64,000 nucleotides of DNA from Cordylochernes scorpioides (taxonomy: Eukaryota > Arthropoda > Arachnida > Pseudoscorpiones > Chernetidae): NCBI GenBank assembly GCA_030710605.1, contig CP092877.1, forward strand, positions 69,686,465 to 69,750,464, read 5' to 3'. The notes beneath the pieces were generated by a model. That model saw only the letters and a list, made by a program, of their open reading frames with translations. It was not told the DNA's origin and did no database searches. This document shows positions 28,446 through 40,484 of this stretch, piece after piece. Every line of letters starts with the position of its first letter. Position 1 is the first letter of the stretch. Position numbers and translations under genes: made by a program.

Positions 28446-31400
28446 ATGTCGCCCGCCGCGGGGCTCGAATTTAGTATATGTTTCTTCCCCTATACTTTAG
28501 AAATATATACCTAATGAAAAGCCATACTATTTTTAAGTATTGGTGAAGTAGTCCACGCATCCTGAGATTAACAGTCTATTATAAATCGTGAATTTTAATT
28601 TATGCTTTCCGTTTCACTGGCATTTTATCAGGCAATGAAAGTTATGTTGAGGCGGTGTATACCGCATCTCTCGCCGCTGTCTTTTACGATTCACATTGTT
28701 TGTGGCAAAACCTTAATATTATCATTGATTTCTAATATCAAAGTAAAACGTCTATGGGGCTATTTTCTATTAATGCTATTGTGTTTTCTGAATAATAGAA
28801 AATCAATTATAAGCCTTTGATATTTGCTGTTTATGTTATTGTAATGTATTCTAGGTTCTCCTAATGCGAAAGTGTGACATGTTCCTTTGCAGTATTGGAA
28901 AATTAGAGACCTATTGTCTTGATTAATAACGTTGCGTCTATGTTCATATATTCTATTGCTGACTCTCCTTCCTGTCTCCCCTGCGTATTTGGCTTGGCAG
29001 CTGTATACACTCTGACAAGGGAAGGTTATCTTAAATTGATAAATGTGCAATTTTTTTGCCTTAAGTAGAGATTTCCAAGATTCTATTTCTGAAACATTTT
29101 TTTTGGATGAGGACAAATAAAACCATCTTGATAGTATTAAATCTGCAGTATACATTTGCCAGCAGAAGGCATGATGAGATTACATGAAATTTAAACCAGT
29201 TATATGTTCAGTACGTTCCTTCAGTTGTAATTTGACACCGTCTTGAAATAAAGAATTTGGACGGTGCGCTATATCTTGATGCTGGATATTTCTGTGTCAG
29301 AAAGGTGTAGTTATTCTGTTTAATGAGAATTCCAATAATTATCGAAATTTAGCAGATTATCATTGGGGATTTGAACAACTGTCTTGAAAATTTTTGAACA
29401 GCCTGAGTAGATAAAGGAATCCTGGAGTTAGAGTGGAGAATTAGTAGTACAGACTGACCACTCGACGCAGATAACTCTAGAGAACAATTATTGTGTTAAT
29501 CCGCCGTAGACAAGAAGAACATTGATCCTCAGGATATTCGATAGGCAGAATTTTGAGAATTGATAAGGTCATGGTTAAGGTTAACACAGGCATATGGGAG
29601 TAAAGACAGTGATTTAAACAAGATAAGAGGCAGCCTTGTGTCTTAGAAACTTTCAGTGGAAGCAGATGCCACTGCAAATATTCAGGTCTAATAATTTCCA
29701 AATTTGAAGTCATGCATGACGGGTTAGCACGGGATTGACGCCTGGACGGGCTTTTCACTGGGATTAATCGAGCTTGCGAAAGAACTAGAAGAAGTGTGAC
29801 ATGTCACGCCACTGTACTAAGATAATAATTGAGAAGATTTATGTTGAGCCAACTGAAATTAGTAAAGAATTAAGAGATTAAGGTCTTATTCTTTGAGTTT
29901 TACACTAATTTCAATTACGCGATATGGACGGCGTTATAAGTTGGGTGGAAATGGTTCGGCCGCAATGGGATGGTCTCCTGGAGATGGTACGATCAAATAA
30001 TACTTATTGAATGCCGGGCGGGATCGCATAAAGCATTAAACGATATCGAGAAATGCTTAAAGAAACACCCTAGAAGATTGGGGATCGACAAAATGACGAC
30101 ATGGAAAATGCTCAACATTGTACATTGGCAGCAAAATGATATCTTGCTATTGTATGGACGACCACTCCTTCCTGAAATGTGCAGCGGATGTTAGTCCCAG
30201 AATTAGGTCCTTGAGGCGACACTTTCCTGTGCAGATGACATAAAGACGCATGACAAAACAGCACATGAGCATTTAAACTAACTTCAATTCCTGCCATTAA
30301 TTAATTTAGTTGACCAATAGCTATAGAACCGCTGGAGACCTCCATACCCTGTGTGAATATTTTAGTGAGAAATGAGCGATTCAATTCTATGAGCCATGAG
30401 GTATCCTGTAAGATCGGAGTTGTACCCCATTCAAATTTTTTTAATAGTAGCCAGTGCGAGATATTTCCAGGATTTTTTTTTCTAACTGTCATATAATTCG
30501 AAAACTAGAAAACTACACCATTTTAATACAGTTTACGTTTAGCACCCATGTGGACTCAATATGACCATTGAAAAAAAAAAAAAAATCGAAGACTAATGAG
30601 CGAGCCAACCTAAAGAGAACGAGTTTAATAGGCTTACAATCAATAGTTGAAGCAAACTATTCGCACAAATTTGTTATGTTCTCTCTCTAAATGATCTATG
30701 ACATTATAGGTTTTCTTAACAAGGTAACTACCCCGCCGAGTGTATATGGAGTTATAAAGCTTAAGGGTCATAGGCTGTTGGAATAGAGTAGTTCAAAATT
30801 AAGAGTGATAATAGATCGGGATCCAGATCCCGATGACGGGTTTCGAGGAAACACCAGAGGGATGAAAAGGCAGTGAAATGTGTAGAAAATGATGGAAGAG
30901 AGATGAGAGAGAGGTGATGAAAGAGGTGTTGAAAGTGATAAAATGAGTGAGAAAGCGTTGAATGTTGATGAGAAAGAGATAGAGAGATGCAGAAAGATGT
31001 TGAAAGAGAAAGAATTGGAAAGGGTTGGATAAAGAGTTTTGTAAATAGTAGATAAAGGTTGATAGAAGAAAGTACATTTAATGTATAAAGCGTAGCTGTC
31101 GACCGCAATATCGCCTCGATAGAACTATTTCTTTTAAAATAAGACATATTATGCACTGGGGGTTTGTGTAAGCTGATTTACATAAGTTTCAGCGATTGTA
31201 TACACTATTTAATATAGATAGGTATTTATTAATTACAATATTAGGTTATATATTAAATAGCAAATAGGTCTTAGTGTTATGGTGAACTTTAAACAGTTTG
31301 CAGTTTTTTTTTTTAAAACATGTGTTCTAGTGCTAAGTGTTGAAAGGAGCTTTAACACCATGTTTCAGGGTTTGTGTGTTATTTGTCTCAACCTTGTCTT

Positions 31401-34400
31401 TGTGCAGAATACCGTCTCACAACCTTACTGTAGTGTTTGTTGCCATCTTTAAAGATCTTCACAGTTTGTTTTAATATTAGTGTGTATTTTGAGAAAGTTG
31501 TCACAACCTTATCCTTGTATAGAACACCGTTTTTTACACCGTTTTATTTAATAAGTTATATGAGAGATTTTAGATATAGTATAAGAGTTACTATTTACAT
31601 GAGCCAAATCGACCCAATAGCTAGAGCAAGAGGGGGGAACTCAGATATTTCCTCCTTTCACGTGACGCGACTGTTCACCCCGACCGGTCGTGCCAGATAA
31701 GAGGGAATACCAGGAAACTCTGTCCTCCTTGCACTTCGGGTTTTGTGATAGGGCTCCATGCTCGCTACAAGGACTACATCTTGGGTTTTCGTGTTCTCCT
31801 AGTGTAGAATTGGCTCAGCCTCATTTTTAGTATAGTATATAATTAAGAGTTGTCTCACAACCTTGTTTTAATATGACACACCGTTTTGAAGAGCTTGTAC
31901 AACCTGTCAGGATATGATTTAGGAAAATTTTAGTTTCTTTTTATTGTTATGTTACAATTTTATCCAACAAGGGGTGACAACCAGAGCGAACTCAGAAGTA
32001 ATGAGACGAGAGGAAGTTGACAGAGTTAGTGTGAACAGTTTAACTTTACGCAGGTCTACAAGGGTGAAAAGGCCCACACAGTGTAAATTCTGCTTAGACT
32101 GTCGCCTCTAACTAGGATTTTGGAGTGTGTACGGAGAATCAGCTCGATAGAATGAGAAGTTTAGAGATTTCAACCTTTTTTTTTTTAAAACCTTTTTTTT
32201 TTTTAAAGTAGAGCTTCATTAGGATTCCTTTTTTTTTTTTTAATACAAACTATTTCTTGTTAAAACCCGAGTTTCAAAGACCAATGAGAATAATGTATAC
32301 CATTGTGAATTAACTATTTAGTGTAAATATGAAATTTTAGTTATTATCAGGAGTAATAGGTGAAGGAAGGTGTAGGAAATCACAACTTAGAGGGGGGCTA
32401 TGTCTAAAACAACAAACCTAATAGGCATCCTATGGCTTGTGTTGGGTAATTCAGAAACCCTATAATCCCTGGCCTTCAGGTAGTAGCTTTGAAATAGGTT
32501 TCTAATGAGGACATGAAAGGTCAATCTTTCAGAGTAAAGTTGTGAAGTGTAGGGACCCTAAGCCAGGGGTAGAAGTTAAGTAGGCCCAGATCGTAGTCGA
32601 TCCTCGGAAAGCACTTGAGAATGTTAGTGTTGGGTAGTGAATCGTAAACCCTATAAATCCATCTTTCAATAGAGTGTTGAGGTCGGACTACTGCAAAGGG
32701 GACAGACGCAAGGTGAAGTAGGAAGAAAGTGACTTCACCCACGGTGGCTAGGGGAGTGACTCAATCCCGCTTTTATGAGGTGTCACGTTTAATGGTCCTT
32801 TATTCGCCATTATAATTTGTGTATGTCTTTATAGAATTGTCGTGAAAAATCGCTTAGTGTCAAGGCAAGGGCAGTTTTTGAAGTTACACTGATTTTTTTT
32901 TAGGTAGGTTAGCTTCCAGATTATTTAGAATTGTTAACAATTATTGTTAACAATCATTTATCGAGTATAAAGTATTAGTATATATAGAGCTTGTACAGAG
33001 GCATTTCTTTTGAGTAACATAGGGCTTTAGTTCCCAATTTGTTTTAGTTTTATTATTTTATTTGATTTCACATTGTGTCCTGAAATATGTTATTATTTGT
33101 TAGGATCTATTGATATTGATAAACGAGTATTTTGGCCTTTGTAGCAGCTTTTAACTTTAGTATGAGTGCATTCCGCGAATGATAGGGGGGAGGGTGTATG
33201 AAAGAATTGGAATAATGAATGTGTAGAAGGTTAAAAACTATTATACTGTGAGCCCAAAATACATTAGATTAGGATTAAGGACTTTAATAGGATCGATTTT
33301 ATTTTATTTTATTTTTTATTTCGAATTTTGTTAGGACCGAGAAGCCTCAAACAGGACAACTACAACTCTATCTAGTTAGAAAATATTCGCTCCCTTTTGT
33401 TAGGTCCCTCGTTAGGGGGTATAATTTTCCTTTGATTTTCTTTTATCTTAGCTTAGCTTGAATTCTAAGGATTGTGGATAAATGATCCCTATCCCGACCC
33501 TCAGACTTGGAGATAGTGGAAGGCAAGGATCAAGCCGAATTTCCCACTCAACTCCTCCTCGCAAGAGGAAACGAAGAGGTATAGATTGAATTTTATGCAG
33601 GATGGGGGATTTGTTTTAGCCATGCCGTATAGCCTGGGGTATAACGGCGCGACCTTGGGTGACCGATCTGACACCGTAATTTCGACGCTTTTAGCGTGGC
33701 TGGAGCGAGGGTGTTGCAGACGGGAGGTCCTGTAAGATTGGCATGTAGGCAGAGATTGCCCAGTTATTCTAGACGAAGTGTTCCCGTCTATTGAATTTTT
33801 TTTTTGGTACCAGTTTGATCCCCCATAGCTAGCGGAAGTTTCTTCTAATAAAGGATTCGCCCTGCCATACGTTTTGTTGGAATGAATTCGAGCATAAGAC
33901 CGATTCGAGAGACAGAATAAGTAATTATTAGGACCTTCAACGAGTTTAAACTCGTTCCATGATAGGATAAGATTTTAAAGTATTAGTTAACTATAAGGAC
34001 CGCGAACGAGACGCCAGAACGAGCCAATGAGTCAAAGTTTTAGAAGTGTTGTATTGAGGACAGTAGGATTAAGAGCAGTTATACAGGGAGTAGAATTCTG
34101 AAGGAATTTGTAAAAGAACCAAAATTTCAGATTGATAAAAATTCAAACCTATAAGATGTAGATTTATAGGATTCAGGTCAATGAATAGAGAGTATATTAG
34201 TAGACGAAAGTAATATGGATTTCTTGGAAGGGGGAGGTAGCTGAACTGTACACACCCCAGAGACAAGGTAAACGGAGTCACAAACAAAATAGTAGAAATT
34301 GATTAGTCGCTCTGCCAAAACAGAAAAATTCTCTTCATACGGTTGTCACCCTAGATTTAAATGGACTGTGTAGTTTAATAGAGGTCTGGGCTATGCTCCA

Positions 34401-35681
34401 TTTGACCAAGATTCTAAATGACGTTCCCATCTGGGTTGAGAGAGTATTGCAATTTGAGGAATCTAACACACAAGAGAGAACCCACCCTCCAGTAGGATCG
34501 GGATAGACGAATATTACCCAGTGACCAACTCGTGATTCCAGACTGGATAAGATTGAAACTTAACTGAGATACTAAACCTTGAACCTTCAGCGCACAAATA
34601 TATATTATGTTTACATTTTCTTTTTCAATATGCTATTATTTTATATCATATATATTATATTATAGTCATATACTATTCATTTCAACAATTTTATTTTGAC
34701 ATTCATGATATTAATATTTATATTAAATATTTAATTATATATATTTTGTCACCATATATAATCTTGTAGTAGTTTTCTTTTATCATCTATCATGGGATGA
34801 TTTTTATCATATTTAATCACTATCTGCATGATACGTGTTTTCTTCAATATATATATTATACCCATCATATAACATGGAAGGATTCATTTTATCATTACAT
34901 ATTTCGTGCCTTATTTAATAATTACTTTCACAATTTGTTTTCTGTAACCTTTTTTTTTTTTTTTATTTAGCAAAAGTCATCATGTCATAGGCTAATCATT
35001 ATGTACCAAGATATTTCTTTCAGCTAACTATAATTATCCTTTCCTTTGATTGTATATATATATAACTATACCACACGAATGTCTTGATTGGTACGAAAAT
35101 AAAGATGCTGGCATGTTTTAGGAGTTGGACTAGTCAGTTATTTCTAAACGACTCCTTGGCGCCCAATTTTTTATATATAATATGTAATAGGGAAATGTCC
35201 TAACTGTATTGTTAGCAGAAAGAAGGTAGCAATGAATCCAGTACCCCAAGAGGCAAGGATGGGGTTGAGAGGACTTACCACTAGGAAGGCCTACTCCTCA
35301 AGACCAAAGAAGAAAGTGGAAGGGTGGTATATATACCCATGAATGGTAAGACAGATGACCTTGCTTACTTCCATACATATGATATGACTGTCCCCAATAA
35401 CCTATTTTGATAACAGTGTTCTGACAGAATAATAGCACATAAAAAAACCCTTTGCCAGGATGCACAATGCCCACTAATGTTCGGAATAATAAACATCTAG
35501 AATAACATACCATCATTTTGATTAGCCTTATCTTCCCTATAGGTTTCGGTACACCTGACTTCACCTAGTAATGGAAAATGCATTTTGCTAGAAATGGGCC
35601 TGCTTTCATAGTAACTGATGAAAGGCAGATGAATAATGAATAGCACAAACGCATTTGTCCATTACTTGGCAGGGGGAGGAT
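28446..35681. other. Non-coding interior of the large LTR element
   Basis: 7.2 kb with stops throughout. The largest ORFs are about 131 residues. The only recognisable protein match is an antisense GIY-YIG fragment near the 5' end. The sequence just inside the LTR, tgtcgcccgccgcggggctc, looks like a primer-binding region that could pair with a tRNA 3' end, but I could not match it to a specific tRNA. Poly-T and poly-A runs are common (for example 32187-32243). Confidence 0.7.
28760..29155 (-). pseudogene. Penelope-type GIY-YIG endonuclease fragment
   Basis: A 131-residue minus-strand frame containing CQAKYAGETGRRVSNRIYEH followed by RRNV, the conserved middle of the GIY-YIG nuclease found at the C-terminus of Penelope-like retroelements, including the Gly-Glu-Thr-Gly-Arg segment and the Arg and Glu-His that follow. 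The Penelope reverse transcriptase is absent. It lies antisense to the host LTR element about 315 bp inside the 5' LTR, so it is a captured or inserted fragment. Probably not expressed as a working enzyme. Confidence 0.65.
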
Positions 35682-37373
35682 TGTTGGGGCACGTTTTTGT
35701 AACCATACCCCAACAGAAGGCGTATGTATAATCAAATCAAATGGATACATGGCTTCCCTCCCACATAGACTTACAGACCATTTTTTTTGCCCAGAAACTT
35801 AGACACTTGGTGACACCAGACTTCCATGCTGAAAGCTGATGCCTGGTAAAGAAGAAGACATCCAGAGACATCCGAGCTGGAAACTGTTGTTTCATATGTA
35901 CATATATTCCCCTCACCAAAAATTTAGGTAAAAGTGACCAGAAAAAAAAAAAAAAAAGGAGAAAATTGGAGAAGGAAGATCTCTAAAGACTGAAACTTAT
36001 AAAATATCCTTCCAGAGAAAGGAAAGCATCACATTACAGTCCAGGTAAAAAGGGCCTGGGTCAATTTTAGCCAAGACGGGGGGGGTGATATATATACCAT
36101 CCCGAGAAAAAGGGGGGATTGTATTTCAACCCATGTGGAAGGACGGAGGGAGGGAGTCTGAAATCTTACACTACCGCAGGGGTTGTTTCTCTCTTTAGAT
36201 TTTTTTTGTTTTTGTAATACTATATGTTCTATTTTGAAGGGGAGAGGCCTGGGGCGTCTATGAAATTGATACTGGAGCCGTTGGCCATTTTGATTGGTGT
36301 TTCTTTCGGCGAATGAAAATGGAGAATGAGATGATATAAAAGAAGGTTCTTTGCCAAAAGGCAAGATTCGATCGGAGTCGCTCAGTGAGAAGGACGATTT
36401 TTAGACGGGCCTGAGACGTAGAGGAGACCAGACCTTGCCGCCGCTTTCGAGAGAAGGTAAGCCCCTTGCCATTATGGCTTAGCCCCCCCTTTTTTTATTT
36501 TTCGAACAGAAGCTAATCTATTTAGATTCTGAATGGGCCCTAAAGGGCTTTAAGTGACTTAAAAGGAGTGTTAGGGTTCGTATATTTTGTCCCGCTAGAA
36601 TAGATGGAGATCTAGGTTTCCCCCCCTTTTTGTGTAGTAGCCAACCTAGATTTCGCATGGGCCTTAAAGGGCTATAAAGTAACTTCAGGTCACCTCTATC
36701 TAAATTTTACTATGTAAATAGCATATCTCGTCAGTATAGACATGTTCCCAAATTTTAAGATATTTAAATAAATATCTAGAGAAATTTTCTTGTGTTCTCT
36801 GTTACCTATTTCATACATAATTTGCTTTATGGTGATATTCCAACTGTTTAAATGAAATGTTGTATGTTTATTACCTATTTGAAGGGAATGTTACTAATAA
36901 TCAAGTCTCCCATAAATTACCGGCCACATACATTGCCGCGAGTGTCTGTGTTTCAGTGTTTTATAGATTGCCCAATTTAATAACGATTTCATGGGTTGTC
37001 TGATAATATTGTATAATAGTGTCGCGGCTGTTTCCATCTTTAGACCATTGTTCTGACAATATTATATGCTCGATCCTTGCTTTAGCTCAACTCTTAATCA
37101 ATTACAGAGTTTTTTCCCCCTTTTCTTTTTTATTTATTTTATTTATCCTGTTTGCATAAATTGCATTACATGTGATGATGTAAAGACATATGCCGATAGT
37201 GCATCACTGACAGCTGTGCTGCTATTATACAACATTAAGGTCTTGCTGTGGGTTATATACATGGGGTTGTTGGCCTAAATTGCTATATATATATATACCT
37301 AAGTAAGGAAACTTTTAATAAGATACATCGTGTATCCTCCCTTTTCAACTATCCAAACCAGGGGAACCCATCA
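35682..37373 (+). repeat. 3' LTR of the large non-autonomous element
   Basis: 1692 bp. Differences from the 5' LTR that I could find: one a/g change (near 36227), a G run 8 versus 7, an A run 16 versus 15 and a T run 7 versus 8, which together account for the 1-bp length difference. Followed by the TTAT duplication at 37374-37377. Confidence 0.88.
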
Positions 37374-37500
37374 TTATCAATGAAAGCTGCACCCATAATC
37401 TCATTCCATGAGATCAGAACAACACTTGACTGGTGTTAACTAGCATCTTCCTGATTGGTCCATCAGCCCCCCAGTCGACAAATGGCGAACAGTTATAGCC
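37374..37500. repeat. Interspersed repeat family D, right part
   Basis: Continues the family D copy split by the LTR element (tcaatgaaagctgcaccca, then attccatgagat), in agreement with the uninterrupted copy at 54.9-55.2 kb. Confidence 0.65.
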
Positions 37501-37550
37501 ATCTTTGGTTATCGTCATGGTAACAATAGCATTTTATTTATTGGAATATG

Positions 37551-37797
37551 ATAAAGCACAATTAGGATTATAGATTATAGCTACAAGAAAATAAGACCTA
37601 ATCTAAATAAATTAATAGTGTGTGATGTTTCGGTAACAGCGTTGTTACCATCATCAGACAAACGAATAAAAGGATATTTAAATATTTAATAATAAAATAT
37701 CATTTTATTCTTTTGTCTGATGTTGTTAATAATGCTGTTACCGAAATGTTACACACTATTAATTTATTTGGATTAGGTCTTATTTTCTTGTTGAATT
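37551..37797. repeat. Family F palindromic MITE, full copy
   Basis: A complete foldback: left arm from gataaagcacaattagg, centre around 'atatttaaatatttaataat', right arm to 'cttattttcttgttg'. The minus strand of the left arm holds CTGATGA, stem GGTAAC/GTTACC, GAAAC. The right arm has decayed (CTGATGT). Confidence 0.75.
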
Positions 37798-37940
37798 TAT
37801 TGGAGTTTTTCATTTTGTAACTTTGCGACAAAGGTTTACAAGATCTGGTCAATATTCAATGGCTCATGGAAAACTTGACTAGAACCAACCTTCTTTTTCT
37901 TTCTTATCTCCACTCAATCATATTAGGGTATCAATATTGT

Positions 37941-38263
37941 TTTTTTTTTTTGCTTATCCCTAGTACACGTGGTACAGGCCATGATAATCATGGTGGGTAG
38001 TTAGCGACTGCTTTTTTACTCTAAGGGCACCACATGTCTACACATGTGAAAAGCAGTTCGACTTTGCACTTACAAATGTGCCAGAGCCCCGTTTGGTTAC
38101 TTGCACTCGCTGGTGTGGTTGGACTTTTGCAAGAATCGGGGGGGGCCATTGATGCATTTAAAAAATTTTTTTTTTAAACAGAAAAAGTGTCCAATGCGGG
38201 ATTCGAACCCGGGTCGTAGTGGTCGAAAACTAAACAGTTTAACCAGCCTTCCACCGACCCCCC
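37941..38263 (-). mobile_element. tRNA-derived SINE family A, minus strand
   Basis: Minus-strand copy with the tRNA-like head at the right (B box complement ggaatcgaacc-type sequence near 38202) and the tail at the left (poly-T on the plus strand, 37941-37951, beside 'cctagtacacgtgg'). The body matches 52085-52393. Confidence 0.8.
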
Positions 38264-38309
38264 ATGTAAAGTTTGAGACTTTTGATGGTGTTTGCCAGGA
38301 AGAGTTGAC

Positions 38310-38606
38310 AACCATCATGACTGGGTGAAGTAGAATGCGTATGCCTTTGTCATTAAGACTGGGAGCACTACTCAGTGGCAGGCCGACTTGGCTTCAAAAG
38401 AAATGGCCGCCTCTGACATGAGGAACAGACGCCATGTGCAGCTGCTCCTAACATGGAGTACATACGCTGCTCATCCTGTATCCCTGGAGACCTTACAGGG
38501 TACTATCAGCCGGGCCAGCTGAGCCCAGGTTTTTTAGCGAGCTTGTTACTGCTCCCCCTCCTCCTTTTTCATCCGGGCTTGGGACCGGCAAAGGCGGAGT
38601 TAGAAC
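38310..38606. repeat. Interspersed repeat family C
   Basis: About 300 bp with 'actactcagtggcaggccga', 'ctgctcatcctgtatccctg' and 'tcatccgggcttgggaccgg'. Other copies are at 46670-47020 (inverted) and 60545-60897. Full copies also carry 'tattagggtatcaagcttg' next to a cttctttctt-type tail. It is probably the 3' region of a LINE or a long SINE. Confidence 0.6.
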
Positions 38607-38880
38607 CAACCTCATGGTTAACATATGGTCACATTTTCAGCCAGTGTTAATGCTGCATTTAGCTCACATCTTGGAGGTAATATTTTTATCATTTTTCCAT
38701 CCATGTATAAAAACACACATTTTTTTTATCACATCATTTATTCAGGTTAAGAAATCTCTCTATCAATCTATATACAGTACATTGTAACCTCATTATATCT
38801 AAATTTCTTGGTAATTTTGCTATAATACACAACACATATTGTTGTCATAACCACTGTTAAACAATTGGGAATTTAGAATT

Positions 38881-39098
38881 ATTATTTTTAGCTTATCCCT
38901 AGTACATGTGGTACAGGCCATGATAATCATGGTGGGTAGAAGTAGGTCACTGCTTTTACTGTAAGTGCACCACATGTCTTTACATGTGAAAAGCAGTTTG
39001 ACTGTTGCACTTATATATGTGCCAGATCTCCATTTGGTTACTTGCATTCACTGGTGGGATTGGGCTTTTGCAAGAATCAGGGGCCATTGTCTAAATAT
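38881..39098 (-). mobile_element. SINE family A, headless copy
   Basis: Matches the body and tail of SINE A on the minus strand but stops at 'aatcaggggccattg', before the tRNA-like head, so it is 5'-truncated. Confidence 0.7.
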
Positions 39099-39099
39099 T

Positions 39100-40130
39100 T
39101 AGAATTGCGCTGTTATAAAGGAGGGTGATAGAACAAGGTTTCATTTTATTGTAGCTTCAATTTTTTTTTTTTTTTTTTTTGCAGAGCACTCAGCCCCGAG
39201 TCACTTATAAGATTTCAACAAATAGGGTGTCAATGGCTAAATGATCACCCTTAGGGTATATAGCATAATTTCTGTTTCCATTGTTAACATTATGAAATAG
39301 AAGGATTTACATATTGACTTTGGAAATATGCTTAAAGTAACGAATTTTGGGAATTTTTTTTTTTTTTTCATTTTTCTTCCTCCCAATCTAAAAATCAAAA
39401 CATTCCTACAAGTTGCCCCCCAGTGTTGTCAAACTTTTCCCAAATCTATCACGATCCCTCTGCGAGAAAGATATTAAAAATTAGGATATTTTAAAAAATG
39501 CATCAACAAAAAATATTTATTCTTGAAATGTTTTGATTATTAAAAAAACAAATAAAAACAGAAACATATGGTGGACTCTGTAATCTTGGGGTCTGCTTAG
39601 GTAAGGTCCAGGGCTCATAGTGAAGCTGGTATTCTACCTGAAGGTGGTAGTGTTATCAGCCAACATGGATCGGTGGCTTGTCCATAAGAATATAGTATTA
39701 AGCTATAATCCATACTGATCTCCAGCTCGTTACTGGTAGGTTCAATTCAGTTACCAAAAAACACGTAAGTCAACCACAGGGAAGGCCGTTTGAGTTCATC
39801 TCAGACTCTATCTTGATGCCTCACAGTCACTAGAGCTTTGCAGAATTTATGGGGAAAGGTGGAGCATGGTTAGATTAGGTGGAGTTCTGTGTTATTCATA
39901 GTATATAATAATAAAAAGGTCACGGGTGCCCTAAAATATGATTAACTCTTTCACAGTCTATAAATAATAAAAATAAATTACAATAAATGTATATTTGTTT
40001 TAAATTTTTGTGTCAAATTCCATCAGGGATATTATGTCAAGAAATAGATGTTCTGCACTTCATTGGAATCTGGCTTATATCTATATTTTAAGTAGATAAT
40101 ATTTGATATCTCTTTGTATTCTTTCCATTT
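39100..40130. other. AT-rich intergenic DNA
   Basis: No coding or repeat family recognised beyond homopolymer runs (T18 near 39162). Possible old fragments only. Confidence 0.4.
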
Positions 40131-40330
40131 TGATATATAGCTAGCAATAAATATGTATATATATATGTTTCTATGAAAATGTTAATCTGCAAGACGCAGG
40201 TTATCATCATCCCTTTTTGATTTGTTTTTGTCACTTTTTGGCGTCCCGAAAATAAACAATAAAAGGCTGTATCAGACTTTACTAAGACAATAAAGATTTG
40301 CTTAAAATAAATGTGTACGAAGATGTTGCA
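40131..40330 (+). repeat. 5' LTR of Gypsy element 2
   Basis: 200 bp, tgatatata...gttgca. Contains AATAAA-type polyadenylation signals near its 3' half. Identical to the 3' LTR as far as I can read. Confidence 0.92.
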
Positions 40331-40332
40331 TT

Positions 40333-40345
40333 TGGCGACGAGGAT
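40333..40345 (+). promoter_or_regulatory. tRNA-Ser primer-binding site
   Basis: TGGCGACGAGGAT lies 2 nt after the LTR. It pairs with CCA plus the acceptor 3' strand of an animal tRNA-Ser(GCU). This is where minus-strand DNA synthesis would start. Confidence 0.75.
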
Positions 40346-40484
40346 ATAAGAGTAAGTACCCTCGAATTTTGAAGTAAATATTTTTAGAAAATATCTTTGA
40401 TTTTGCATATAATTGATAGTAATTTTAAAAGTCACAAATTGCAAAGTTTTAGGATGCAAATTTAAGAAAGAGTGAAAAAAAAAA

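Larger units (their letters stand above)
26755..37373 (+). mobile_element. Large non-autonomous LTR retrotransposon
   Basis: A 10,619-bp element with LTRs of 1691 bp (26755-28445) and 1692 bp (35682-37373), TG...CA, flanked by a TTAT target duplication (26751-26754, 37374-37377). A purine-rich tract, ggcagggggagga, precedes the 3' LTR. I found one substitution and three homopolymer length differences between the LTRs. The 7.2-kb interior has no gag, protease, RT or integrase ORF. It must have been mobilised in trans. Its interior is different from both Gypsy elements here, so the helper is not obvious. Confidence 0.88.

Noticed and set aside
30761..31156. A 131-residue minus-strand ORF inside the LTR element
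   Set aside because: Rich in Ser, Phe and Leu from purine-rich repetitive DNA (gaaagaga-like) on the other strand; no domain or motif, so probably chance.
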